Shown here: one piece after another, positions 26,938 to 33,879 of the stretch
Layout: each line of letters begins with the position of its first letter
How positions within the stretch are numbered: the first letter of the stretch is position 1
The notes under the pieces: generated by a model
The model's database searches: none
Told to the model about the DNA's origin: nothing
Seen by the model: only the letters and a program-made list of their open reading frames with translations
Made by a program: the position numbers and the translations under genes
Assembly (NCBI GenBank): GCA_902496455.1
Contig: CABVAY010000003.1
Coordinates: 21,134 to 85,133, forward strand
Reading direction: 5' to 3'
DNA length: 64,000 bases
From: an uncultured Collinsella sp.
GTDB taxonomy: Bacteria > Actinomycetota > Coriobacteriia > Coriobacteriales > Coriobacteriaceae

Positions 26938-27844
26938 TGCCGAACGCGTGACGTTTACCAAGAAAAAGACGACGGTTGCTTGTCCCGTGCCCTTGGCGCC
27001 GCTTGCCGACACGCATGCACATCTGCTTTCGTTCTGGGGCAAGGATGTGCCTGAGACGCTCGTGCGTGCCAAGGCGGCGGGCGTCGACCTGTTGGTGACG
27101 ATGTTCGACCCCATTGCCGACAAGTGCAGCGTGGCGGACTATAGCGACTGGCTGGTGCGCGAGATTCTTCCGATGCAGGATATCCCGCAGATCAAGTATC
27201 TTGCCGGCGTGCATCCGTATGGCGCGCCGGACTATACCGACGACGTTCATGCACAGGTCGTTGCCGCACTCGATGACCCCTTATGCGCCGGTATTGGCGA
27301 AATCGGCCTGGACTATCACATGGACTATGACGACGATATCGCGCCGGCACCCCATAACGTGCAGATTGACTGCATGGCGCGCCAGCTCGAGCTTGCCGTG
27401 CGCCGCAATGTGCCGGTGGAGCTGCACCTGCGTCACGAGGACTCGGATGGGGAGCGCACCTCGCACGTGGACGCCTACAACGTGCTTCGTGAGGTGGGCG
27501 TGCCCCAGGCCGGTTGTGTGCTGCACTGCTTTGGCGAGGACCGCGCCACGATGGAGCGCTTTGTGGAGCTGGGCTGCTATATCGCCTATGGTGGTGCGGC
27601 CACCTTTAAGCGCAACGACGACGTGCGCGAGGCATTTGCGGCAACCCCACTCGATCGAATTTTGTTCGAGACGGATTGCCCGTATATGGCTCCGGAGCCC
27701 ATCCGCGGTCTTGAATGCGAGCCCGCAATGATCTCCATTACGGCAAACGCGCTGGTTAACGACCGTGTCGATCGCACTGGTGAGGATGCCAAAACAATCG
27801 CGCAAGCCGCTTGGGAAAATGCTCGCAAACTTTTTCAAAAATAG
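26927..27844 (+). CDS. tatD: TatD family metal-dependent hydrolase/DNase
   Basis: A TIM-barrel metallohydrolase of the TatD family, whose members show 3'-5' exonuclease activity. Conserved metal ligands appear as DTHAHL near the N-terminus, GEIGLDYH (Glu), ELHLRHE, LHCFGED and the terminal FETDCPYM Asp. About 25 extra residues before DTHAHL are basic and not conserved. The start ATG 26927 lies inside the rsmA end; the pairing of tatD with rsmA is a common bacterial arrangement. Confidence 0.92.
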   Translation: MTPNAERVTFTKKKTTVACPVPLAPLADTHAHLLSFWGKDVPETLVRAKAAGVDLLVTMFDPIADKCSVADYSDWLVREILPMQDIPQIKYLAGVHPYGAPDYTDDVHAQVVAALDDPLCAGIGEIGLDYHMDYDDDIAPAPHNVQIDCMARQLELAVRRNVPVELHLRHEDSDGERTSHVDAYNVLREVGVPQAGCVLHCFGEDRATMERFVELGCYIAYGGAATFKRNDDVREAFAATPLDRILFETDCPYMAPEPIRGLECEPAMISITANALVNDRVDRTGEDAKTIAQAAWENARKLFQK

Positions 27845-27847
27845 TTC

Positions 27848-27876
27848 TTGCGTTCGTGGTGGCGCTCCGTTATTCT
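27848..27876 (+). promoter_or_regulatory. Promoter of tRNA-Leu
   Basis: TTGCGT 27848-27853, 17-bp spacer, TATTCT 27871-27876. Confidence 0.75.
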
Positions 27877-27887
27877 AATTCCTGCAC

Positions 27888-27974
27888 GCGGGCGTGGCGG
27901 AATTGGCAGACGCGTACGGTTCAGGTCCGTATGGGGGCAACCCCATGAAGGTTCAAGTCCTTTCGCCCGCACCA
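27888..27974 (+). tRNA. tRNA-Leu (anticodon CAG)
   Basis: Acceptor arms GCGGGCG and CGCCCGC pair fully. The anticodon loop in ACGGTTCAGGTCCGT gives CAG. A long variable arm (TGGGGGCAACCCCA) marks a class II tRNA. CCA is encoded at 27972-27974. Confidence 0.96.
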
Positions 27975-27985
27975 TTAAATGAAAG

Positions 27986-28010
27986 AGCTCCCAGCAATGG
28001 GAGCTTTTTT
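27986..28010 (+). terminator. Terminator of tRNA-Leu
   Basis: AGCTCCCA, loop GCAA, TGGGAGCT (27986-28005), ending in TTTTTT. Confidence 0.92.
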
Positions 28011-28065
28011 GTTATGGGCCGTTTTGGCAGATTTGACATATCGATTTCGCGCGGTAGATGTCCCT

Positions 28066-28285
28066 GTGGTCAAAAAGTGGCATATATGAGTACTGACATG
28101 AAAATAGAGACATTTCATGAAGCTATTTTTGCTCATTTTGCGCAACAGATGTACGCTAATTTGGCTCAACCTTGAGACAAAATGAAGTAATTTCGATAGA
28201 CCCTCGGGTTCAACGAGGCGATTTTGACCCAAATACGCTGTTACTAAACTGGTAACAGTACTCATATTTGGCCTTTTTTGACCAC
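28066..28285. mobile_element. MITE-like element with 30-bp terminal inverted repeats
   Basis: The termini 28066-28095 and 28256-28285 are inverted repeats matching at 26 of 30 positions, beginning GTGGTCAAAAA and ending TATGAGTACTG on the inner side. Two internal palindromes sit near the ends: CATGAAA/TTTCATG at 28098-28120 and CTGTTAC/GTAACAG in the 28238-28258 region. The interior is AT-rich and has no credible gene; short frames on both strands look accidental. No target-site duplication was recognised. It lies between the tRNA-Leu terminator and the SPFH gene. Alternatively it is a large structured RNA. Confidence 0.55.
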
Positions 28286-28362
28286 GGGTCCTCTTGTTGG
28301 TGTCACACAGCTGCTTCGTGCGGGTATCCTAATGCCAACGTGTGCCTATCAGAGGAGAGACC

Positions 28363-29301
28363 ATGCTGTTGTCCGGTATCATCGCTGCCCTTACCAGCCT
28401 TTTGATTCCCATCATCATTCTGTTGCTGCTGCTTCCCAACGCCTGCTACGTCGTTGAACAGCAGCATGCCGTGATCATCGAGCGTCTGGGCAAGTTTAAC
28501 CGCATCGTCAACGCGGGCTTCCACATGAAGGTGCCCGTGATCGACCGCAAGGCCGCCACGGTGAGTCTGCGAACCATGAAAAACGGTTTTGGCATCGACG
28601 TTAAGACCCAGGACAACGTGACCATCGGCCTTGAGGTCTCTGCTCAGTACCACGTGAGCTATGACATGGGCGCCGGCCCGGCAGATTCGGGCATCTACAA
28701 GAGCTACTATATGCTGCAGGAGCCCGTCGACCAGATGCGTGACTTCATCACCGACGCCCTGCGCTCTTCGATTCCCGTCTACACACTCGATGAGGTCTTT
28801 GCCAAGAAGGACGACATCGCCAAGGATGTCAACGCTACCGTTTCCGAGCAGATGGCCGCCTACGGCTTCACCCTCGTGTCGACGCTCATCACCAAAATCG
28901 CACTGCCGACCGAGGTTGAGAACTCCATGAACGACATCAACGCCGCCCAGCGCAAGCGCGCTGCGGCACAGGAGCTCGCTGAGGCAGACCGCATCAAGCG
29001 CGTCACCGAGGCGACCGCCGAGGCTGAGGCTATGGAAAAGGCGGGCGAGGGCATCGCCAACCAGCGCAAGGCCATCGCGCTGGGTATCAAAGATTCGCTC
29101 GAGATCATCCAGGAGACGGGTGTCGGCAATGACGAGGCCAACCAACTGTTCATGTTTACGCAGTGGTCCGAGATGATGACGGAGTTCGCTCGCACGGGTA
29201 AAACCTCGACGGTCGTGCTGCCGAGCGACTTTTCGCAGTCGGCCTCGATGTTCGAGCAGATGCTGGCCGCCGGCAAAGTTCAAAACGATTCGAAGGAGTA
29301 G
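28363..29301 (+). CDS. SPFH/Band 7 domain membrane protein (stomatin-like)
   Basis: An N-terminal membrane helix (SLLIPIIILLLLLPNACYV) anchors a cytoplasmic SPFH domain, starting VVEQQHAVIIERLGKFNRIV and running through the typical GFHMKVPVID and TQDNVTI segments. A long Ala/Glu-rich coiled coil follows (AAQRKRAAAQELAEADRIK). Such proteins form oligomeric membrane microdomain scaffolds, like stomatin or QmcA. No NfeD partner is adjacent. ATG 28363 has GAGGAGAG directly upstream. rlmH begins 6 bp after its stop. Confidence 0.9.
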   Translation: MLLSGIIAALTSLLIPIIILLLLLPNACYVVEQQHAVIIERLGKFNRIVNAGFHMKVPVIDRKAATVSLRTMKNGFGIDVKTQDNVTIGLEVSAQYHVSYDMGAGPADSGIYKSYYMLQEPVDQMRDFITDALRSSIPVYTLDEVFAKKDDIAKDVNATVSEQMAAYGFTLVSTLITKIALPTEVENSMNDINAAQRKRAAAQELAEADRIKRVTEATAEAEAMEKAGEGIANQRKAIALGIKDSLEIIQETGVGNDEANQLFMFTQWSEMMTEFARTGKTSTVVLPSDFSQSASMFEQMLAAGKVQNDSKE

Positions 29302-29307
29302 ACGCGC

Positions 29308-29778
29308 GTGAAATACACCGTCGTTTGCGTCGGTAAGCTCAAGGAGCGCTTTTGGAAGGACGCGTGCGCTGAGTACGCCAAGCGCCTAGGTGCCTATGCC
29401 AAGGTTGATATCCGCGAGGTGGCCGATATCGACCCGGCTAAGGCGGGCGGCGTGGATGCCGCGCGCGACAAGGAGGGGGCGGCGATTCTTGCTGCCTTGC
29501 CGTCTCGAGCGCATGTGATCCTGCTGGCCATTGAGGGCAAAGAGCGCTCGAGCGAGGAGTTTTCGGCGCGGCTCGATGATCTTATGCTGCGTGGTAACAG
29601 CGACATCGCCTTTGTGATTGGCGGATCGGACGGCGTGAGCGATGACGTGCGCGCCCGCGCCGACGAGATGCTCAGCTTTGGACGCATTACCTTGCCGCAT
29701 AACCTGGCGCGCGTGGTGCTGCTGGAGCAAATCTACCGCGCCTGCAAGATCAGTCGTGGCGAGCCGTATCACAAATAG
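29308..29778 (+). CDS. rlmH: 23S rRNA (pseudouridine1915-N3)-methyltransferase
   Basis: An SPOUT-fold enzyme that methylates pseudouridine 1915 in 23S rRNA helix 69. The C-terminal trefoil-knot sequence is visible as FVIGGSDGVSDDVRARAD, LPHNLARVVLLEQIYRAC and the invariant ending RGEPYHK. At 156 residues it has the family length. The GTG start at 29308 follows AAGGAG. It is probably cotranscribed with the SPFH gene. Confidence 0.97.
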   Translation: MKYTVVCVGKLKERFWKDACAEYAKRLGAYAKVDIREVADIDPAKAGGVDAARDKEGAAILAALPSRAHVILLAIEGKERSSEEFSARLDDLMLRGNSDIAFVIGGSDGVSDDVRARADEMLSFGRITLPHNLARVVLLEQIYRACKISRGEPYHK

Positions 29779-29851
29779 GTCGGCAATACGAAACAATGGC
29801 GTGGGACAATACCTTTCGTTTTGAGGAATGTGTCTGGAAGGACTATGAGAT

Positions 29852-30622
29852 ATGAAGATTGGATTTGTCGGTTTTGGCAATATGGCGAGCGCTATGGCCG
29901 ATGGCTGGATCGCTGCCGGTGTAGCTGTGAGCGACATGTGCGCCTGCGCGGGTCGCTACGACGCACTGGTTGAGCGCTGCGAGGCGCGCGGCATGGTCGC
30001 CTGCCACGATGCCGCCGAGGTTGTCGCCGCATCCGATATCGTGGTCGCTGCGGTCAAACCGTACATGATCGAGAAGGTATTCGCCCCGCTCAAGGACATT
30101 CTTGCCGACAAGGTCGTTCTGTCGGTTGCCTGGACTTGGGACAGTGCCAAGTGGGAGCAGGTCCTGCCGGGCGTCGCGCACATCTCGACGGTGCCCAACA
30201 CACCGGTTTCGGTGGGCGAGGGCGTCATCGCCTGCGAGAAGGCTTCCACGCTTAGTGATGAGCAGAGCGCAGTGGTGCTTGATCTGCTTGGCAAGCTCGG
30301 TGCGGTGGTCGAGCTCGATACGAGCCTGCTGTTTGTGGGCGGCACGGTGGGTGGTTGCGCTCCGGCATTTGTCGCCATGGCAATCGAGGCCCTGGGCGAT
30401 GCAGCGGTCAAGCACGGTATCCCGCGTGCCGATGCCTATCGCATTGTGAGCCAGATGGTGCTGGGTACGGCAAAGCTGCAGCTTGCAACTGGCCAGCATC
30501 CTGCGGCGATGAAGGATGCCGTATGCTCGCCCGGTGGTGCCACCATCAAGGGCGTCGTTGCGCTCGAGGACGCCGGCATGCGCAGTGCCCTGGTCAAGGC
30601 AATCGACGCAACTCTCCAGTAA
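29852..30622 (+). CDS. proC: Pyrroline-5-carboxylate reductase
   Basis: The last enzyme of proline synthesis, reducing pyrroline-5-carboxylate with NAD(P)H. The Rossmann motif GFGNMASAMADGW is at the N-terminus, VKPYMIEKV is the family PP-type loop region, and the conserved C-terminal dimerisation segment includes KLQLATGQHPAAMKDAVCSPGG, given here in two parts: KLQLATGQHP and AAMKDAVCSPGG. It is 256 residues long, slightly short. GGAAGG upstream supports ATG 29852. No other proline genes are adjacent. A palindromic element abuts its stop codon. Confidence 0.95.
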   Translation: MKIGFVGFGNMASAMADGWIAAGVAVSDMCACAGRYDALVERCEARGMVACHDAAEVVAASDIVVAAVKPYMIEKVFAPLKDILADKVVLSVAWTWDSAKWEQVLPGVAHISTVPNTPVSVGEGVIACEKASTLSDEQSAVVLDLLGKLGAVVELDTSLLFVGGTVGGCAPAFVAMAIEALGDAAVKHGIPRADAYRIVSQMVLGTAKLQLATGQHPAAMKDAVCSPGGATIKGVVALEDAGMRSALVKAIDATLQ

Positions 30623-30623
30623 A

Positions 30624-30781
30624 ACCTGCCATTTAGGGACAGGTTTATTTTGGCAGGTTTTTCCTGCGGTTTTGTCGTATGTGCGAAAAGCGCCCCGCAA
30701 CTGGCTCAATTCCAGTTGCGGGGCGCTTGCGTTTGCCCAGATAAAACCGACCAAAATAAACCTGTCCCTTTTTGGCAGGTT
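30624..30781. repeat. REP-like nested palindrome between proC and a small membrane protein gene
   Basis: The outer arms 30624-30654 and 30751-30781 are inverted repeats (28 of 31 match), each containing GGGACAGGTTTATTTTGG. Inside lies a second perfect 16-bp stem (AGCGCCCCGCAACTGG and its complement, around 30689-30731). The right arm reaches the stop codon of the minus-strand gene. No transposase is present. Confidence 0.8.
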
Positions 30782-30953
30782 AGTCCCAGAAGCTGTCTTC
30801 CTCATCCTCGGACTTGGGTCCGCGGTCGACGTACATCTTATGGGTACGCTTCTCCATTACAAAGGCAAGAATCGCAAATAACAGGATGCCGCCGGCGAAA
30901 AGGATGGCAAAACCGGTGCGGGTGCCAAACAAAAAGGAAAAAACTGCGTCCAT
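30780..30953 (-). CDS. Small single-pass membrane protein (57 residues)
   Basis: Reading the minus strand from ATG at 30953 gives MDAVFSFLFGTRTGFAIL, a hydrophobic helix LFAGGILLFAILAFV, a basic patch MEKRTHKMYVDRG and an acidic tail ending EDEEDSFWD. The order (hydrophobic helix, positive turn, acidic end) suggests an N-out/C-in tail. Upstream AAGAAGG is a good ribosome site, and a TATACT lies at about 31001-31006 on the minus strand. Codon use fits the genome. I know no family for it; function unknown. Confidence 0.72.
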   Translation of the reverse strand: MDAVFSFLFGTRTGFAILFAGGILLFAILAFVMEKRTHKMYVDRGPKSEDEEDSFWD

Positions 30954-31064
30954 TGGGTGCCTTCTTGCGTAGTTGAGTTGGGTCGTAAACGCTCATAAGT
31001 ATATACTTGCCCATACATGTACAAGGTTGCAACCTAAATGGAATGTATATCGCCGGAGGATCTA

Positions 31065-32348
31065 ATGCTTGATATCAAGTTTGTTCGCGAGAACCCCGAT
31101 GCCATCGATGTCGCCATGGCTAACCGCCAGACGTCTTGGGATCGCGAGAAGTTCTTTGAGCTCGACGACGAGCGCCGTGCCGTCATCACCGAGGTCGAGG
31201 AGCTCCAGGCTACGCGCAATGCCGAGTCCAAGAAGATCGGCGCCCTGATGAAGGAGGGCAAGAAGGACGAGGCCGAGGCCGCCAAGGAGGCCGTGCGCGC
31301 CGTCAACGAGAAGATTGACGGTCTGGCCGAGCGCCGCACCGCTCTCGAGCAGGAGCAGTACGGCTTCATGGCTCACCTGCCCAACATTCCGTGCGATGCC
31401 ACCCCGTACGGTAAGGACGAGGACGAGAACATCGAGCGTCGCCGCTGGGGCACCCCGCGCGAGTTCGACTTCGACTTTAAGCCGCACTGGGATCTGGGCA
31501 CCGATCTGGACATCCTCGACTTCGAGCGTGGCAACAAGCTCTCCGGCAGCCGCTTTACCGTTCTCGGTGGCGCCGGCGCCCGCCTGGAGCGCGCCCTCAT
31601 CAACTTCTTCCTCGATACGCACACCAGCCGTGGTTTTAAGGAGTGGTGGCCGCCCATCGTCGTCAAGCGTCAGACCATGTTCGGCACGGGCCAGCTGCCC
31701 AAGTTCGAGGACGACGCCTACCACGTCTCGGGTGACAACTTCCTGATCCCCACCGCCGAGGTCGTGCTCACCAACCTGCACGCCGGCGAGATCCTCGACG
31801 CCGACACCCTGCCGCGCCGCTACACCGCCTTCACCCCCTGCTTCCGCGAGGAGGCCGGTTCCGCCGGTCGCGACACCCGCGGCATCATCCGTCAGCACGA
31901 GTTCGACAAGGTCGAGATGGTCAAGTTCGCTAAGCCGGAGGAGTCCGACGAGGAGCTCGAGAGCATGACCGCCGAGGCCGAGTACCTGCTGCAGCAGCTG
32001 GGCCTTCCGTATCGCGTGATTAGCCTGTGCACCGGCGACTTGGGCTTCTCTGCCCGTCAGACCTACGACGTCGAGGTCTGGCTGCCGAGCTACAACGCCT
32101 ACAAGGAGATCAGCTCCTGCTCCAACTGCGGTGACTTCCAGGCTCGCCGCGCCAACATCAAGTATCGCGACCCCGAGAACTTCAAGGGTTCGCGCTACCT
32201 GCACACTCTCAACGGTTCCGGCCTGCCGGCCGGCCGCACCATGGCCGCCATTCTGGAGAACTACCAGAACGCCGACGGCACCATCACGATCCCCGAGGTC
32301 CTGCGTCCTTACATGGGCGGTCTCGAGAAGATCGAGCCGGTCGCGTAA
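31065..32348 (+). CDS. serS: Serine-tRNA ligase
   Basis: Class II synthetase charging tRNA-Ser. It begins MLDIKFVRENPDAID, then a long antiparallel coiled-coil arm (residues about 25-105, Glu/Lys/Ala-rich) that grips the tRNA variable arm. The catalytic core shows motif 2 as CFREEAGSAGRDTRG followed by RQHEFDKVE, and motif 3 near LNGSGLPAGRTMAAILEN. ATG 31065 is chosen because GGAGG 31054-31058 is properly spaced and MLDIK is the family N-terminus. The tRNA-Ser gene is 5 kb downstream. Confidence 0.97.
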   Translation: MLDIKFVRENPDAIDVAMANRQTSWDREKFFELDDERRAVITEVEELQATRNAESKKIGALMKEGKKDEAEAAKEAVRAVNEKIDGLAERRTALEQEQYGFMAHLPNIPCDATPYGKDEDENIERRRWGTPREFDFDFKPHWDLGTDLDILDFERGNKLSGSRFTVLGGAGARLERALINFFLDTHTSRGFKEWWPPIVVKRQTMFGTGQLPKFEDDAYHVSGDNFLIPTAEVVLTNLHAGEILDADTLPRRYTAFTPCFREEAGSAGRDTRGIIRQHEFDKVEMVKFAKPEESDEELESMTAEAEYLLQQLGLPYRVISLCTGDLGFSARQTYDVEVWLPSYNAYKEISSCSNCGDFQARRANIKYRDPENFKGSRYLHTLNGSGLPAGRTMAAILENYQNADGTITIPEVLRPYMGGLEKIEPVA

Positions 32349-32371
32349 GTTGGCTGCATAGGGGATATGCA

Positions 32372-32395
32372 AGGGCGCTCCTTCGGGGGCGCCCT
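32372..32395 (+). terminator. Hairpin after serS, probable terminator
   Basis: AGGGCGC 32372-32378 and GCGCCCT 32389-32395 with a CTTCGG-type loop; only a weak T run follows. Confidence 0.65.
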
Positions 32396-32521
32396 ATTTC
32401 GTGCGCAGGTCCATACCATGCCGTGCGGACAGCTCAATAGAAAACACACGAACAACTGTTCTGTATACAGCCATCTACCTGCTATGCTTTTGCTAAATAA
32501 GAGCGAGAGAAAGGGGACGCG

Positions 32522-32899
32522 ATGGAGTTGTTTGATGATCGGGTGGTTTTGTTTGAGAGCGACGAGGGCGGGGAGTACCTGCTTGTAACGTGTGAGCCGT
32601 CTGGCATGGGTGGCCTGGTGGTTCGGCAGGCGAGCGAGGGCCCGTTGACCCAATGGTGCTTTGAGGAGTCGCCGCATGTGGTCGAGACCTTTGTGACGCA
32701 CGAGGGGCTTGTGGCGCTGGAGCACTTCTATGGAGTTGGGACTTCCAACCAGGTCGCGCGCATGCTGAGCATCTCGTTTGCCGATTATGACTGTGCCCAG
32801 CGGGTGAGATCGCTCCTGAGGGAACTTGATGCTAAGTTTGACGTGATCGAAAAGCCAATCGATCGTACGGGGAACGTCGGTATGTGCGGAGCAGCATGA
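32522..32899 (+). CDS. Conserved-looking hypothetical protein
   Basis: A 125-residue acidic soluble protein beginning MELFDDRVVLFESDEGGEYL. It has no signal peptide or membrane segment. Alternating beta-like strands (VVLFES, YLLVTCE, GGLVVRQA) are followed by a helical C-terminal half with AQRVRSLLRELDAKFDVIE. Codon use is normal, and GAAAGGGG precedes ATG 32522, with a TATGCT near 32482 as a possible -10. I do not recognise a family and offer no function. It lies between serS and the tRNA-Arg cluster. Confidence 0.6.
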   Translation: MELFDDRVVLFESDEGGEYLLVTCEPSGMGGLVVRQASEGPLTQWCFEESPHVVETFVTHEGLVALEHFYGVGTSNQVARMLSISFADYDCAQRVRSLLRELDAKFDVIEKPIDRTGNVGMCGAA

Positions 32900-32935
32900 C
32901 AAAACTGCGTTTCACAAAAAAGTTTGAGATTGTGC

Positions 32936-32964
32936 TTGACTCCAATAAGCTAAAGTGGTTTTAT
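32936..32964 (+). promoter_or_regulatory. Promoter of first tRNA-Arg
   Basis: TTGACT 32936-32941, 17-bp spacer, TTTTAT 32959-32964. Confidence 0.6.
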
Positions 32965-32976
32965 ATGTCTTGCGCT

Positions 32977-33053
32977 GCGGCGTTACCTCAGCTGGATAGA
33001 GGGTCTGACTACGAATCAGAACGTCATAGGTTCGAATCCTATACGCCGCACCA
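32977..33053 (+). tRNA. tRNA-Arg (anticodon ACG), copy 1
   Basis: Acceptor GCGGCGT with ACGCCGC; anticodon stem TCTGA/TCAGA with loop CTACGAA giving ACG, whose A34 would be read as inosine after editing; T-loop TTCGAAT; CCA encoded. It is identical in sequence to the copies at 33407 and 33641. Confidence 0.97.
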
Positions 33054-33097
33054 ATTGAACTTGAAGCCTCCGGCAACGGGGGCTTTTCTTTTATGGC
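33034..33097 (+). repeat. 64-bp direct repeat covering the tRNA-Arg 3' end, first copy
   Basis: Identical to 33224-33287. It begins inside the T-loop and includes the tRNA 3' end, CCA and the terminator. A weaker match continues for about 39 bp beyond each copy. Confidence 0.92.
33065..33090 (+). terminator. Terminator of tRNA-Arg copy 1
   Basis: AGCCTCCG, loop GCAA, CGGGGGCT, then TTTTCTTTT. Confidence 0.85.
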
Positions 33098-33223
33098 GGT
33101 ATCCCATGGATTCGAATCTCGGTCGAGGCGCGGGCGTAAAGAAAACGCGGAGCGTTTTTAGCCCGCGGGCGAGCACGCCGGCAGACGGGCGAAGCCGGTG
33201 CGGATCCGCGAAGCGGATACGCG

Positions 33224-33287
33224 GAATCCTATACGCCGCACCAATTGAACTTGAAGCCTCCGGCAACGGGGGCTTTTCTTTTATGGC
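33224..33287 (+). repeat. Displaced tRNA-Arg 3' end plus terminator (second repeat copy)
   Basis: An exact 64-bp copy of 33034-33097, 190 bp away. Only the last 20 bases of the tRNA (GAATCCTATACGCCGCACCA) are present; the upstream sequence is unrelated and GC-rich with small hairpins such as ATCCGCGAAGCGGAT. It resembles an attachment-site scar. Confidence 0.85.
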
Positions 33288-33365
33288 AACACTGCCTGGA
33301 TTCGAACCTCGGTCGAGACGCGAGCGTCTTAATCATCACTTCGTAAAATTTTTCCAAATTGTCGC

Positions 33366-33394
33366 TTGACCCATCGAGGGGTCACGTGCATAAT
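33366..33394 (+). promoter_or_regulatory. Promoter of second tRNA-Arg
   Basis: TTGACC 33366-33371, 17-bp spacer, CATAAT 33389-33394, the same arrangement as for copy 3. Confidence 0.82.
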
Positions 33395-33406
33395 AATCCG
33401 TGCGCT

Positions 33407-33483
33407 GCGGCGTTACCTCAGCTGGATAGAGGGTCTGACTACGAATCAGAACGTCATAGGTTCGAATCCTATACGCCGCACCA
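33407..33483 (+). tRNA. tRNA-Arg (anticodon ACG), copy 2
   Basis: Identical 77-nt sequence to copy 1, including the encoded CCA at 33481-33483. Confidence 0.97.
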
Positions 33484-33494
33484 ATTGATTTTAA

Positions 33495-33520
33495 AGCTCC
33501 CGGCAACGGGGGCTTTTCTT
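33495..33520 (+). terminator. Terminator of tRNA-Arg copy 2
   Basis: AGCTCCCG, loop GCAA, CGGGGGCT, then TTTTCTT. Confidence 0.85.
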
Positions 33521-33599
33521 ATATCGCGATGCGTCGAAGATCGCATCAGGTGGTCAAAATGAGTAAAAATCAAATTTGATAACTTTTTTCGAAAAATGC

Positions 33600-33628
33600 T
33601 TGACCTTTATTCAGTCGATATGCATAAT
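33600..33628 (+). promoter_or_regulatory. Promoter of third tRNA-Arg
   Basis: TTGACC 33600-33605, 17-bp spacer, CATAAT 33623-33628. Confidence 0.82.
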
Positions 33629-33640
33629 AATCAACAAGTC

Positions 33641-33717
33641 GCGGCGTTACCTCAGCTGGATAGAGGGTCTGACTACGAATCAGAACGTCATAGGTTCGAA
33701 TCCTATACGCCGCACCA
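33641..33717 (+). tRNA. tRNA-Arg (anticodon ACG), copy 3
   Basis: Identical to copies 1 and 2, with its own promoter; CCA encoded at 33715-33717. Confidence 0.97.
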
Positions 33718-33728
33718 TTTGAGATTAA

Positions 33729-33755
33729 AGCTCCCGGCAACGGGGGTTTTCTTTT
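33729..33755 (+). terminator. Terminator of tRNA-Arg copy 3
   Basis: AGCTCCCG, loop GCAA, CGGGGGTT, then TTCTTTT. Confidence 0.8.
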
Positions 33756-33879
33756 GCGCCGGCTTGAGTGCTTTCGTCCAAAGGGACGATTTCCTGTCGA
33801 CTCGTGTAAGATTCCGAGTAGATGTCGCGACTTATTCGCGACCACTCCTTCTTCAAGCGACCGATCAGGGTGATACTTC

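Noticed and set aside
27894..28265. Short frames inside the tRNA-Leu region and the 220-bp element
   Set aside because: One starts inside the tRNA gene, the other runs through both inverted termini; codon use is AT-rich and unlike real genes here.
32884..33562. Frames of 67-161 codons spanning the tRNA-Arg genes
   Set aside because: They translate the tRNA sequence itself (repeated LDRGSDYESERHRFESYTPH in each copy), so they are artefacts of the tRNA repeats.
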